This document shows positions 17,373-26,589 of a DNA stretch of 64,000 nt, one piece after another. The notes beneath the pieces were generated by a model. The model was not told the origin of the DNA and ran no database searches. It saw only the letters and a list, made by a program, of their open reading frames with translations. This DNA comes from Ruminococcus sp. YE71. Its GTDB lineage: Bacteria; Bacillota; Clostridia; Oscillospirales; Ruminococcaceae. How positions within the stretch are numbered: position 1 is the stretch's first letter; the number at the start of each line of letters is the position of its first letter. Made by a program: the position numbers and the translations under genes. Where the stretch lies: the NCBI RefSeq assembly GCF_900119155.1, contig NZ_FPIR01000018.1, positions 1 through 64,000 on the forward strand, in the 5' to 3' direction.

Positions 17373-19043
17373 TCATGTATCTTCCGTACAGATATACTCT
17401 TCCACCTTTTGCGAGCAGACAACTGACTCATAAAGCCGCCAGCCGCCTGCAAGGTTATAACAATCGTAGCCATACCCCGACAGGAGACGGCAGGCGATAT
17501 AGCTTCGCAGTCCGCTGTGACAGTAAACATACACGGGCTTGTCCTTCGGGATGTTTTCAAGCCCGTCACGCAGATCATCGAGAGGGATATTGACAAAGCC
17601 GCCTATCATTCCACGAGCTGCTTCCGATTTTGTGCGAACATCGAGCAGTGTCACACTACCGTCACGGGGCAGGGCTTCGACGTCGTTCCAGAAGAACTGC
17701 TTGACCTTACCGCTTATGACATTTTCGGCAACATAACCGACCATGTTCACAGGGTCTTTTGCACTTCCAAAGGGTGGCGCATAACAAAGTTCAAGTTCTT
17801 TCAGTTCGGTCACCTTTGCACCGAAACGAATAGTTGCGGCAAGCACGTCCATGCGCTTGTCAACGCCGTCAAAGCCCACTATCTGCGCCCCGAGCAGCTT
17901 GTGAGTATGCTTGTCCCACAGCACTTTGACCGACATATTTTCAGCACCCGGGTAATAGCTTGCGTGAGAAGCGGAGTATGTGTAGCTCTTGTCGTATTCG
18001 ATGCCTGTCTCCTTAGCACGCTTCTCGTTTAGACCAGTCGCTGCAATGGTCATGTCAAAAAGCTTCAGCACCGATGAACCCTGTGTGCCGCTGTATTCCG
18101 AGGGTATGCCTGAGATATTATCGGCAGCTATTCTGCCTTGCTTGTTTGCAGGTCCGGCAAGTGGGATAAAAGCAGAAGCGTCAGTTACAAAGTCTTTGAC
18201 TTCTACAGCATCACCAACTGCATAAATGTCGGGAACGCTCGTCTGCATACGGCTGTTTACAATAATACTGCCCCTGCCGTTGACCGCCATGCCGCACTCT
18301 TTTGCAAGAGTTGTTTCGGGAGTGACACCCACCGACATTATCACCATATCGGCGGCGATGTTCCCCTTTTGAAGAATAACATCACGGTTCGTTATTTCCG
18401 TCACGCCGTTGCTCAGATACAGCTTTATACCACGGCTTTGAATATACTGATGAACGTCCGCCGCCATATCGTAGTCAAGCGGTGCGATAAGATGATCGGC
18501 AAGCTCGACAACTGCGACTTCAAGCCCTGCATTTGCAAGGTTTTCTGCCATCTCAACACCGATATATCCGCCGCCAACGACAACTGCTTTTTTCGGAGCT
18601 TCATTTTCAATAAAGCTCTTTATCTTCATTGTGTCGGGGATATTTCTCAGGGTGAAAACGTGTGGCTGGTCTATGCCTTTGATATTCGGACGTATCGGCT
18701 TTGCACCGGGGGAAAGGATCAGCCTGTCGTAGCCTTCCTCATATACCTCGCCCGAATCGACCCTGCGTATCTGTACGATATGCTTTTCGGGAATGATCTT
18801 AACAGCCTCGTTTTTAATGCGAACATCTATATTAAATCGACTGCGGAAGCTCTCGGGAGTTTGCAGAGTGAGCATTCTCTTGTCGGTGATCTCACCGCCG
18901 ACATAATACGGCAGACCGCAGTTGGCAAAGGAGATAAAATCTCCACGTTCTAAAATGATTATCTCGTCATGTTCATTAAGACGGCGCAGTCTTGCGGCTG
19001 CGGAAGCACCGCCTGCAACGCCGCCGATAATTACGGTTTTCAT
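17373..19043 (-). CDS. CoA-disulfide-reductase-like NADH oxidase with rhodanese domain
   Basis: 556 residues. FAD-binding GGVAGGASAAARLRR lies at the N-terminus, the single redox cysteine in SFANCGLPY (Cys42), and a second NAD(P)H Rossmann motif VVGGGYIGVEMAE near 155. The pyridine-nucleotide oxidoreductase dimerisation domain follows, then a rhodanese domain with CHSGLRS (Cys508). This is the CoA-disulfide reductase/persulfide reductase (CoADR-rhodanese) arrangement. It reduces CoA disulfides, persulfides or polysulfides with NAD(P)H. It is divergent from the Crp/Fnr gene at 19071 with only 27 bp between start codons. Confidence 0.9.
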   Translation of the reverse strand: MKTVIIGGVAGGASAAARLRRLNEHDEIIILERGDFISFANCGLPYYVGGEITDKRMLTLQTPESFRSRFNIDVRIKNEAVKIIPEKHIVQIRRVDSGEVYEEGYDRLILSPGAKPIRPNIKGIDQPHVFTLRNIPDTMKIKSFIENEAPKKAVVVGGGYIGVEMAENLANAGLEVAVVELADHLIAPLDYDMAADVHQYIQSRGIKLYLSNGVTEITNRDVILQKGNIAADMVIMSVGVTPETTLAKECGMAVNGRGSIIVNSRMQTSVPDIYAVGDAVEVKDFVTDASAFIPLAGPANKQGRIAADNISGIPSEYSGTQGSSVLKLFDMTIAATGLNEKRAKETGIEYDKSYTYSASHASYYPGAENMSVKVLWDKHTHKLLGAQIVGFDGVDKRMDVLAATIRFGAKVTELKELELCYAPPFGSAKDPVNMVGYVAENVISGKVKQFFWNDVEALPRDGSVTLLDVRTKSEAARGMIGGFVNIPLDDLRDGLENIPKDKPVYVYCHSGLRSYIACRLLSGYGYDCYNLAGGWRLYESVVCSQKVEEYICTEDT

Positions 19044-19070
19044 AAAAATACCTCCGAAAGGATAAACGTT

Positions 19071-19733
19071 ATGTTTGAAAGTGTTTACTCAAAAGTTTTC
19101 CCGTTCTGGGATAAAATATCCGATGCAGATCGCAGCTTTATCTGCGATAATTCAGTAAAAAAGTCCTTTACCAAAGGTACAAATCTGCACAGCGGCAGTG
19201 ACTGCTCGGGTGCATTCTTCGTCTGCTCGGGAGAGCTTCGTGCGTATATCATATCCGAGGACGGCAAGGACGTTACCCTTTACCGCCTGCACAAGGGGGA
19301 TATGTGTATGCTGTCGGCTTCCTGCGTTTTGCAGACCATCACATTTGATGTGGCGGTCGATGCCGAGGAGGACAGCGAATGTATAGTGCTGAGCGGTACA
19401 GCATTCAAGCAGATGTCGGAGAAATATCCGGATATTCATATTTTTGTGTTGGAAACTGCCGTTTCACGTTTTTCTGATGTCATGTGGGTCATGCAGCAGA
19501 TACTGTTCATGAGTATGGATAAACGGCTTGCGATATTCCTGCATGATGAAACCGCAAGGATTTCCTCCGACACTATCTCGCTCACTCAAGAGCAGATCGC
19601 AAAGTACATCGGATCTGCCCGTGAGGTCGTTTCCCGAATGCTCAAATATTTTGCAAACGAGGGTATTGTCGAGGTGTCAAGAAAAGGCATTCATATCCTC
19701 GACAAGGCACGCCTGAGAAAGTTAGCTTTGTAA
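19071..19733 (+). CDS. Crp/Fnr-family regulator 1
   Basis: 220 residues; the start at 19071 has GAAAGG upstream. The cyclic-nucleotide-binding-like beta roll occupies about 20-130, and the C-terminal winged helix has the recognition helix SAREVVSRMLK near 183-193. No N-terminal Fe-S cysteine cluster of classical Fnr type is obvious, though several Cys occur in the sensor domain. It probably senses redox or NO for the surrounding genes and is a candidate reader of the TGTGAC-TTG-GTCAC sites at 20092 and 20910. Its 3' end overlaps the convergent thioredoxin gene by 12 bp. Confidence 0.85.
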   Translation: MFESVYSKVFPFWDKISDADRSFICDNSVKKSFTKGTNLHSGSDCSGAFFVCSGELRAYIISEDGKDVTLYRLHKGDMCMLSASCVLQTITFDVAVDAEEDSECIVLSGTAFKQMSEKYPDIHIFVLETAVSRFSDVMWVMQQILFMSMDKRLAIFLHDETARISSDTISLTQEQIAKYIGSAREVVSRMLKYFANEGIVEVSRKGIHILDKARLRKLAL

Positions 19734-20030
19734 CATAGCGAGGATTCCTTCCTTCGGTCTGTAGCCTACCTCCTGCGCAGTTATTCTGCCGTCCTTCATA
19801 GCAACGAGTGTCGGGATACTCATGACCCCGAACTCTGCTGCAAGCTCCGGCTGCTCGTCAACGTTTATCTTGCCAACGGTGAACTCCGAGTGTTCGTCAG
19901 CGATTTGGTCAACAAGCGGCGAGACCATTTTGCAGGGGCCGCACCAGGTCGCATAAAAGTCCAGAAGAACGGGCTTTGTGCTGTTTGCTACCTCTGCGAA
20001 ATTTTCCTTTGTTACCTTTAATACTGCCAT
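19722..20030 (-). CDS. trxA: Thioredoxin
   Basis: 102 residues, the normal thioredoxin length. Active site WCGPCK (Cys30, Cys33), cis-Pro loop SIPTL near 76. It reduces protein disulfides in the cytoplasm with electrons from a thioredoxin reductase that is not encoded in the window. It is transcribed from its own promoter, which carries a Crp/Fnr-like site near -41. Confidence 0.95.
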   Translation of the reverse strand: MAVLKVTKENFAEVANSTKPVLLDFYATWCGPCKMVSPLVDQIADEHSEFTVGKINVDEQPELAAEFGVMSIPTLVAMKDGRITAQEVGYRPKEGILAMLQS

Positions 20031-20064
20031 AATAATGACTTCCTTTCTGTTTTATTGTGTCTTT

Positions 20065-20106
20065 ATTATAAACTATTATTCGTCTGATTTCTGTGACTTG
20101 GTCACG
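20065..20106 (-). promoter_or_regulatory. trx promoter with Crp/Fnr-type site at about -41
   Basis: Minus-strand -10 TATAAT (plus ATTATA 20065-20070). The operator TGTGAC-TTG-GTCAC (plus 20092-20105) is centred 31.5 bp upstream of the -10 centre, as a class II activator site would be. It lies inside the last codons of the 4Fe-4S membrane gene. The same arrangement occurs at 20883-20924. Confidence 0.65.
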
Positions 20107-20675
20107 TTCTTTGCCTTGCAGATAAGCTGTGTCATTGTTCCCATCGGACAGTAAACGCACCATGAGCGGGGTTTGAATAGCAGCATAGTCACGAAACCGA
20201 GGATCGTTGATGTGAGCATTATGCTGTAAAAACCGAATGCGAATTGTGCAACACCTTCGGAGAAAAGCGTTCCGTGATATGCCCAGTGCCACGGCACTTT
20301 GAACGTCCAAAGCAGTTTTACCACTTGTTTCAGCGGCTGGTTGCCTGAGAATACAAGATAGGTGTTCCAAAGCATCACGAAGAACATTGTGAAAAAGAAT
20401 ATCAGAAAACCATATCGGAATGCTTTCGATCTCATCCACTTCGGCATATCATGCTTTCGTGAAAGTCCAAAACGTCCGCCAAGCAGAGAGAAAAGCTGAC
20501 CTCTGCCACAGAATTTGTTGCAGTATGCCTTATTTCCCCAGCCTATCGAAATGACGAGAGGGGCAATAAAGCATATCATACCCAGCCATGCAAACAGTAT
20601 ATTCACAAAACCCAGCAGCAGATATGTCAGTGAGAATATCCAGAGGTAGTCATACCATTTCTTACTTCTCATCAT
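20076..20675 (-). CDS. NapH/NosR-like membrane 4Fe-4S protein
   Basis: About 199 residues starting at 20675 (or the next ATG at 20672), overlapping the ferredoxin end by 14 bp. Four to five hydrophobic segments carry two cysteine clusters, YCNKFCGRGQLF in the first third and WCVYCPMGTMTQLIC near the end, as in Fer4_5 (NapH/CcoG-like) proteins. These pass electrons through the membrane via Fe-S clusters. Together with the two-cluster ferredoxin it should form an electron-transfer pair, perhaps serving Hcp or a thiol system. Confidence 0.75.
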   Translation of the reverse strand: MMRSKKWYDYLWIFSLTYLLLGFVNILFAWLGMICFIAPLVISIGWGNKAYCNKFCGRGQLFSLLGGRFGLSRKHDMPKWMRSKAFRYGFLIFFFTMFFVMLWNTYLVFSGNQPLKQVVKLLWTFKVPWHWAYHGTLFSEGVAQFAFGFYSIMLTSTILGFVTMLLFKPRSWCVYCPMGTMTQLICKAKNVTKSQKSDE

Positions 20676-20862
20676 GCACCCCCACAATGTCGATAACGCT
20701 TGCAGGACATTCCTTGGCACATTTTCCGCAGCCGACACAAAGCGTGCTGTCAACCACGGCGAACACACCGTCAGGAACGCTTATCGCTGACTTTGGACAG
20801 ACCTTCACGCAGCAGCCGCAGGCAACACACAGATCGGTGTTCACGTTTGCTTTTCGTTTCAT
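20662..20862 (-). CDS. 2[4Fe-4S] ferredoxin
   Basis: 66 residues with two classical clusters, CVACGCCVKVCP and CVGCGKCAKECP. GGAGG precedes the ATG. It is a soluble electron carrier and the first gene of a two-gene unit with the NapH-like protein. The promoter upstream contains a Crp/Fnr-type palindrome near -41. Confidence 0.9.
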   Translation of the reverse strand: MKRKANVNTDLCVACGCCVKVCPKSAISVPDGVFAVVDSTLCVGCGKCAKECPASVIDIVGVHDEK

Positions 20863-20882
20863 ATCATCGCCTCCTGTTTTAT

Positions 20883-20924
20883 ATTATACAGCAGGTAGCA
20901 TTAGTTTTCTGTGACTTGGTCACA
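20883..20924 (-). promoter_or_regulatory. Ferredoxin promoter with Crp/Fnr-type site at about -41
   Basis: Minus-strand -10 TATAAT (plus ATTATA 20883-20888). The 15-bp palindrome TGTGAC-TTG-GTCACA (20910-20924) is centred 31.5 bp above the -10 centre, exactly as at the trx promoter. No -35 hexamer is needed for class II activation and none is clear. Confidence 0.7.
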
Positions 20925-21564
20925 TTATCTCAAAATGGTTCTTCCTGCACCTAATTAGTCCGTCCCTCTGCATTTTACTCAGTTCGTTGGACAGCACCGA
21001 CCGTTCCACATTGAGATAGTCTGCAAGCTGCTGACGGTCAAAGGGAATATCAAACTCACGGGAATGCTTCTGAACCGATACGGTATTAAGATACGCCATA
21101 ATACGTCCACGCACCTGTCTCGGAGCAGTATGAAAGCTCCGGCTCGATAGGTGCAGATTTTTTCTTGTGGTAATAGTCAGAAGATTTGCAAGAAGTCTCG
21201 CCCTTATCGTATCGTTGAGGTCAGCGAGCGACTTCATGCTCAGAAACACGATACTGCAATCCTCGGCAGCACATACATCAACAAGCATCGGCACATCGGG
21301 CAGGAGTGCATAGCTTTCTGCAAAGAACTGTCCCTTACCTACAAGGTTGAGTATCGTTCGGTTTCCCCACATATCGTTGCTTTCAATGGTGACGCTGCCT
21401 GCGGTCACAAAGCATAGTTTATCGGTGATTTCTCCGGAAGAAAATATCATCTCACCTTTATTGTATTTCTTTTCGGCTGCATTAAGGGCTTTCAGAAGCT
21501 CAGATATTTCGGTATCATCAAAGCCCTTGAACAGTATCGAATTATGCAAAACTGAAATATCCAT
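20920..21564 (-). CDS. Crp/Fnr-family regulator 2 (HcpR-like)
   Basis: 214 residues. Sensor beta-roll about 15-120, dimer helix, and HTH with RQQLADYLNVERSVLSNELS near 175-195. It is divergent from the Fe-S protein/hcp operon with the palindrome at 21579-21596 between, the usual setting of HcpR-type regulators of hybrid cluster protein in anaerobes. The HcpR role is inferred from context. GGGAG lies just before the ATG. Confidence 0.85.
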   Translation of the reverse strand: MDISVLHNSILFKGFDDTEISELLKALNAAEKKYNKGEMIFSSGEITDKLCFVTAGSVTIESNDMWGNRTILNLVGKGQFFAESYALLPDVPMLVDVCAAEDCSIVFLSMKSLADLNDTIRARLLANLLTITTRKNLHLSSRSFHTAPRQVRGRIMAYLNTVSVQKHSREFDIPFDRQQLADYLNVERSVLSNELSKMQRDGLIRCRKNHFEIM

Positions 21565-21578
21565 ATTTTTCTCCCAAA

Positions 21579-21638
21579 ATGTTGTAATTACAACATACTT
21601 TCTTCTCTGATTATACTATAATGGATACAGAAAGTCAA
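21579..21638. promoter_or_regulatory. Divergent promoters sharing one 18-bp operator
   Basis: The operator ATGTTGTAATTACAACAT is a perfect palindrome at 21579-21596. Plus-strand -10 TATAAT at 21617-21622 places it at about -41.5 of the hcp operon (activator position). The minus-strand promoter TTGACT (plus 21633-21638), 17-bp spacer, TATAAT (plus 21610-21615) places it at about +7 to +24 of the regulator's own transcript (repressor position). Confidence 0.75.
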
Positions 21639-21650
21639 GGAGGTATGGCT

Positions 21651-22346
21651 ATGATACGGAAAATAATTGAGATAAACGAAGAAAAATGCAACGGCTGCGG
21701 TCTGTGTGCAAAGGCTTGTCATGAGGGTGCTATCGCTATCGTGAACGGCAAGGCTAAGCTCATGCGTGACGATTTCTGCGACGGTTTCGGTGACTGTCTC
21801 CCTGCCTGTCCTATGGACGCTATCCACTTCATCGAGCGTGAAGCGGCGGCTTATGACGAAAAGTCGGTACAGGCAAACAAGCAGAAAAAGTACGCTTGCA
21901 GCGGTTTCACTTGTCCGGGTTCTGCATTGCAGAGCTTTACGCCAAAAGAAGATGACAGCGATGTTCGTGTTCCAGGCTGTCTGCGACAGTTCCCGATACA
22001 GATAAAGCTCCTGCCGACTAATGCACCCTATTTCAACGGTGCTGATCTGCTTATCGCTGCCGATTGTACAGCTTACGCCTACGGAAACTTCCACCATGAT
22101 TTTATCCGTGGGAAGATCACGCTCATCGGCTGTCCGAAGCTCGATGCTGTTGATTACTCCGAAAAGCTGACAGAGATATTCCGTAATAACGATATAAAGA
22201 GCATCACTCTCACAAGAATGACCGTACCATGCTGTGGAGGTATGGAGTATGCGATAAAACGTGCGATAGAAGCAAGCGGTAAGGATATTCCGCTTGAAGT
22301 TGCAGTCATTTCGCCGGACGGCAGTATCGTTGAGATAAGAAAATAA
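21651..22346 (+). CDS. Ferredoxin-type 4Fe-4S protein of the hcp operon
   Basis: 231 residues; the start at 21651 is 7 nt after AAGGAGG. Two N-terminal clusters, [14 protein letters not shown] and a variant [14 protein letters not shown], are followed by a cysteine-containing domain ([42 protein letters not shown]). It is the protein commonly encoded next to hcp in clostridia. It probably delivers electrons to Hcp. The 14-bp gap to hcp indicates one transcript. Confidence 0.8.
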   Translation: MIRKIIEINEEKCNGCGLCAKACHEGAIAIVNGKAKLMRDDFCDGFGDCLPACPMDAIHFIEREAAAYDEKSVQANKQKKYACSGFTCPGSALQSFTPKEDDSDVRVPGCLRQFPIQIKLLPTNAPYFNGADLLIAADCTAYAYGNFHHDFIRGKITLIGCPKLDAVDYSEKLTEIFRNNDIKSITLTRMTVPCCGGMEYAIKRAIEASGKDIPLEVAVISPDGSIVEIRK

Positions 22347-22360
22347 CGGAGGTATTTATC

Positions 22361-23989
22361 ATGGAACAGAAAATGTTTTGCTATCAGTGTCAGGAAACAG
22401 CAGGCTGTAAGGGGTGTACCGCTTGCGGTGTCTGCGGTAAACAACCCGAAGTCGCAGTAATGCAGGACTTGCTTGTGTACGTTACAAAGGGATTGTCTGC
22501 GTTGACAACTCAGCTCCGTGCAGAGGGAAAGACTGTCGATAAGACTGTTAATCATCTTATCAGCGTGAACTTGTTTGCTACGATCACAAATGCGAATTTT
22601 GATAATGAGAGTATCATCGCCCGTATCAAGAAAACTCTTGCCGTTAAGGAAGATCTGCTCGCTAAGGTGAATGATAAAAATATGCTCCCCGAAGCAGCTC
22701 TTTGGAACGGTTCGGACTATGCCGGGAAAGCAAAGACTGTCGGCGTACTTGCAACAGAGAATGAGGATATACGCTCTCTGCGTGAGCTGATAACCTACGG
22801 TCTGAAAGGACTTGCGGCATATACAAAACACGCAAACGCTCTGCTGAATGATGATGATGAGCTTGATGCTTTCTTACAGTCGGCTCTTGCTAAAACACTT
22901 GATGACAGTCTGTCGGTCGATGACCTTGTGGCTCTCACGCTGGAAGTCGGCAAGTACGGCGTTCAGGGTATGGCTGACCTTGATGCTGCCAATACTACAG
23001 CATACGGCAATCCTGAGATCACGACAGTTGATATCGGTGTCCGCAAAAATCCTGCAATACTGATCTCAGGTCACGATCTGAAAGACCTTGAAATGCTCCT
23101 TGAGCAGACAAAGGATACGGGAGTTGATGTTTATACGCACTCGGAAATGCTACCTGCGCATTATTATCCGTTCTTCAAAAAGTATCCGCATTTCGCAGGA
23201 AACTACGGCAATGCGTGGTGGAAGCAGAAAGAGGAATTTGAGAGCTTTAACGGTCCGGTGCTGATGACCACAAACTGCATCGTTCCGCCGAAGGACAGCT
23301 ACAAGAACAGGCTTTGGACAACAGGTGCCGCAGGCTATCCGGGCTGTAAGCATATTGACGCACCCTACGGAGAAGTAAAGGACTTTTCAGCGATCATCGA
23401 ACAGGCTAAAAAATGTCCTCCGCCGACTGAAATCGAAACCGGCTCTATTATCGGCGGCTTTGCCCATGAACAGGTATTTGCACTTGCCGATACAGTTGTA
23501 GAAGCTGTAAAATCAGGGGCTATCCGCAAATTCGTAGTCATGGCAGGCTGTGACGGCAGAGCGAAGTCCAGAAGCTACTATGAGGATTTTGCAAAGGCTT
23601 TGCCGAAAGATACCGTTATACTGACAGCAGGCTGTGCGAAATACAAGTACAACAAGCTGAACCTCGGTGACATCGGCGGTATCCCCAGAGTGCTTGATGC
23701 AGGACAGTGCAACGATTCTTATTCACTTGCTCTTATCGCCCTGAAGCTGAAAGAGGTATTCGGGCTTGATGATGTGAATGATCTGCCTATCGTTTATAAT
23801 ATTGCGTGGTATGAGCAGAAAGCCGTTATCGTACTGCTGGCTCTGCTGTATCTCGGCGTGAAGAATATCCACCTCGGACCGACTCTGCCTGCATTCCTGT
23901 CACCGAATGTCGCAAACGTACTTGTGGATAATTTCGGAATTGCAGGAATCACGACAGTTGAGGAAGATATGAGGATATTCGGCTTATGA
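22361..23989 (+). CDS. hcp: Hydroxylamine reductase / hybrid cluster protein, class I
   Basis: 542 residues, full length. The N-terminal Fe-S motif Cys7-x2-Cys10-x8-Cys19-x5-Cys25 is the strict-anaerobe (class I) spacing. Hybrid-cluster ligands are visible in [24 protein letters not shown] and LTAGCAKY. It reduces hydroxylamine or NO and protects against nitrosative stress. It is controlled from the palindrome at 21579-21596. Its stop overlaps the next start (ATGA). Confidence 0.95.
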   Translation: MEQKMFCYQCQETAGCKGCTACGVCGKQPEVAVMQDLLVYVTKGLSALTTQLRAEGKTVDKTVNHLISVNLFATITNANFDNESIIARIKKTLAVKEDLLAKVNDKNMLPEAALWNGSDYAGKAKTVGVLATENEDIRSLRELITYGLKGLAAYTKHANALLNDDDELDAFLQSALAKTLDDSLSVDDLVALTLEVGKYGVQGMADLDAANTTAYGNPEITTVDIGVRKNPAILISGHDLKDLEMLLEQTKDTGVDVYTHSEMLPAHYYPFFKKYPHFAGNYGNAWWKQKEEFESFNGPVLMTTNCIVPPKDSYKNRLWTTGAAGYPGCKHIDAPYGEVKDFSAIIEQAKKCPPPTEIETGSIIGGFAHEQVFALADTVVEAVKSGAIRKFVVMAGCDGRAKSRSYYEDFAKALPKDTVILTAGCAKYKYNKLNLGDIGGIPRVLDAGQCNDSYSLALIALKLKEVFGLDDVNDLPIVYNIAWYEQKAVIVLLALLYLGVKNIHLGPTLPAFLSPNVANVLVDNFGIAGITTVEEDMRIFGL

Positions 23990-24411
23990 GAAGAAAAGAC
24001 AGAGAAGTCACCGACCTGAGCGATATTATCGGTATAATGGAGAACTGCGATGTATGCAGACTGGCTCTGAATGATGACGGCTTTCCGTACATTCTGCCGC
24101 TGAATTTCGGTATGGCTGTGAACGGCGATAAGATAACGCTGTATTTTCATAGTGCCTTAGAGGGATACAAGGTCGGTCTTATCCGAAACGACAACAGAGC
24201 TTCCTTTGAGATGGACTGCAAGCACCAACTTCAATACTTTGAGGATAAGGGCTACTGCACAATGGCGTATGAGAGCGTTATCGGCAGAGGGCATATCCGT
24301 ATCCTTCCCGATGAGGAAAAGCTCCCAGCACTGAAATTGCTGATGGCGCATTATCATGACGGAAAAGATGTACCGTTCAGCACAGCGGCTATTCAGAGGA
24401 CGCTTGTGTAT
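23986..24411 (+). pseudogene. Pyridoxamine-phosphate-oxidase-like flavoprotein, 3' truncated
   Basis: About 142 residues of an FMN-binding split-barrel protein of the NimA/PNPOx-like family ([63 protein letters not shown]). It is translationally coupled to hcp (ATGA). At FSTAAIQRTLVYAL the family sequence stops and the frame continues into a serine recombinase, so the last 10-15 residues are lost. A 5-nitroimidazole-reductase-type or general flavin redox role is inferred. Confidence 0.75.
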
Positions 24412-25372
24412 GCTTTGGAAACGGGCTTTTATCAGGGCGGTAAAGTTCAGTTCGGCTATACTCCCGAAAGACGGACTATCAACGGCAAGACAGGTTCGGT
24501 GCTTGTTCCCTCGGAGAATGCTGAGGCAGTGCGTGTGGCGTATGACCTGTATCAGCACCCTGAAAATTCTCTGACAGATATTATCCGCTACATGACGGAG
24601 AACGGTATCAATGCTTCAAGACCGACACCACGCACAAAGACGGGCATTTCCAATCTTGACAGATCGCACCTGAGCCGTATCCTTGAAAATCCGCTTTATG
24701 TGAGGGCTGACAAAGAGGTCTACCGCTATTTTCTTTCCAAAGGATATGAAATGCTTGATGAGATCGAAGCCTATGACGGCATTCACGGCTTGTTTGTCCA
24801 CGCCGGGCTTGATGATACGCATTTTGTCAAGGTAGCCTACCATGAGGGGCTTGTGCCTGCGGAAACGTGGCTGAGAGTGCAGGACAGGAAGTCGCACCAG
24901 AGTAAGTTTCCGACAAACGGCAAGGCTATGAACTCTTGGCTTGTGGGTATGGTGAAATGTGCCTGCTGTGGCTATGCAATGCACTTCAATCACTGTGCCA
25001 ACAGAAAAGGTGTGGTATATCATCGTTTTATCGACTACGGCAAGTTCACGCTGAACGGCTGTCCCACTCCGCCCATTCAGTTAAAGCCGAGACAGGTCGA
25101 GGACGCTGTGCTGAAAGAGATGCAGAAGCGTATCGAACAGCTCAAGATCGCAAAGCGTGAGGACAGCAAGCCCGACACCGAAACAGAGAGTATCAAGACG
25201 GAGATCATTCGCATTGACGGTGAGATCCAGAAGCTCATGGAAAAGCTCGCAGATGCGGACAGCGTACTCTTTGACTACATACAGAAGCGTGTGAGCGCCC
25301 TGCACGAACAGAAGTCGGAGCTTGATAAAAAAATGCAGACTATGTGCCGTAAGCGTAAAGTGATCGACACAA
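24412..25372 (+). pseudogene. Large serine recombinase, internal fragment
   Basis: Homologous to residues 155 onward of the recombinase at 15325 (ETGFYQGGKVQFGYTPERRT, RSHLSRILENPLYVRADKEV), with zinc ribbon (CACCGYAMHF) and coiled coil. The catalytic serine domain is absent and the C-terminus stops at KVIDTKPF. Here the frame is intact where copy 1 has its frameshift. It is fused in frame to the flavoprotein upstream and runs into antisense type III mod downstream; neither fusion looks biological. Confidence 0.8.
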
Positions 25373-25764
25373 AGCCTTTCCTCTGCGTAATCGTCCGCAG
25401 ACACGGCAAAATCATCACGGTAGATAAAGTCGTTTCCCGTGTTGTAGGGCGGGTCGATGTAGATCATCTTCACCTTGCCGAGATAGCTTTCCTGCAGCAG
25501 TTTCAGCACTTCAAGGTTGTCGCCCTCGATATAGAGGTTTTCGGTGGTGTCCCAGTTCACGCTCTCCTCCACGCAGGGGCGCAGTGTCTTGCGGATAGGA
25601 CGGTTCGCCTCAGCAATCGCCGCCTTTTTACCCACCCAAGTAAATTCATAGGCTTCGTCGCCCTCGGCAATATCCTCGCTCAGCATCGCATGGAGCATCT
25701 CAAAGTTGACAGCCTTTTTCAGCTTGCCGTTCTCGTCAGCCGTTTCCGTGATGCAGTTCGGGAA
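25373..25764 (-). pseudogene. Type III restriction-modification Mod subunit, N-terminal fragment
   Basis: About 130 codons typical of the Mod (adenine methyltransferase) N-terminus of type III systems: FPNCITETADENGKLKKAVN, EANRPIRKTLRPCVEESVNW, LYIEGDNLEVLKLLQESYLG and the catalytic IDPPYNTGNDF. Start codon, target-recognition region and AdoMet-binding motif are missing, and no Res gene is present. It is joined in frame to an integrase fragment upstream. Confidence 0.8.
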
Positions 25765-26224
25765 ATCTGCGTTATACAGTATCTTGGCAAAGCGGTACTG
25801 CATAGTCCTCGGTTCAACAGGCTTCTTCCTGCCCGATACCACATACACCTCGCCGTTATCCTTAAACTGCCTGAGCAGAGGGAGCAGACAATCGGGAATG
25901 GGGATCGTCCTCTTGGAGCTTTCGCTTTTCGGCTCGGTGATGATGAGCTTGGTGTGCCTTGCACCCGTTCTGCACTGTACCCGCTGAATTGTCTTGCTGA
26001 CGGTCAAAGTCCGTTTTTCAAGGTCTATGTCCTTCCATTGAAGGGCGCAGACCTCTCCTATTCGCAAGCCCATATACATGGAAATGGATATACCCACGCT
26101 TGTAACAGACGGGCGCTTGTCCAGATATTTTTCAAGCCTGAGCTGCTGTTCCTTATTCATGACAGCAATTTCAGGCTTATTCTTTTTCGGGAGAACGATA
26201 CCGTCAAGTACGTTACGGATACGA
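25765..26224 (-). pseudogene. Tyrosine integrase, central fragment
   Basis: Reads RIRNVLDGIVLPKKNKPEIA then MNKEQQLRLEKYLDKRP, with the first catalytic Arg in YMGLRIGEVCALQW and a typical DLEKRTLTVSKTIQRV strand pair. The N-terminal arm and core-binding domains and the HxxR...Y part are missing. It begins exactly where inverted repeat copy 2 ends (26225) and ends at a joint with the type III mod fragment. Confidence 0.75.
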
Positions 26225-26277
26225 TATCTATATTGTAGCGCATATCGGCTGAGATTGCAAGTGCTTTTTCAAATTTT

Positions 26278-26448
26278 TTACTCAGCGATATGCTTTGTGA
26301 GAATGTCATAGATACGATTGATCTTCGCTAACCGAATCGCTTCGGGGACATTCTCGGGGCAGGTAACTTTTACTTTAAGCGACTTGCCCTTATCGGAGAT
26401 CATAGTACCTGCCTTCTCTCTGTCTACGGCAGTAGTTGTCTCTTTCAA
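26278..26448 (-). CDS. 56-residue recombinase-linked protein, copy 2
   Basis: Second copy of the gene at 15040-15210, with the same TTG start after GGAG and only a few substitutions (for example ESVPEAIRVTK to ENVPEAIRLAK). Its downstream partner recombinase is missing here. Function unknown. Confidence 0.5.
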   Translation of the reverse strand: MKETTTAVDREKAGTMISDKGKSLKVKVTCPENVPEAIRLAKINRIYDILTKHIAE

Positions 26449-26589
26449 ATTGCTCCTTTCCGCCTGCGATCATCTATCTCTACACGCAATGGCTAAATGT
26501 TGCAGGGTCGTTACTCCTGCACAGGGTAGCCGTGCGGAACGGCAGAGCCGTCCCATATCACAGCTATCGTTTTGTTGTCGGATATATTT

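Noticed and set aside
18138-18953. 271-codon plus-strand frame antisense to the CoA-disulfide reductase
   Set aside because: Sequence is low-information and Cys/His-rich without a family, and the minus-strand protein is full length with all motifs.
25081-26160. A single 359-codon minus-strand frame combining integrase and Mod
   Set aside because: Two unrelated family fragments fused in frame at FPNC, then antisense recombinase; annotated as separate remnants.
23986-26238. A single 750-codon plus-strand frame
   Set aside because: It joins a truncated flavoprotein, a serine recombinase fragment and antisense of type III mod and integrase sequence; the parts are unrelated, so it is a chimeric frame, not a protein.
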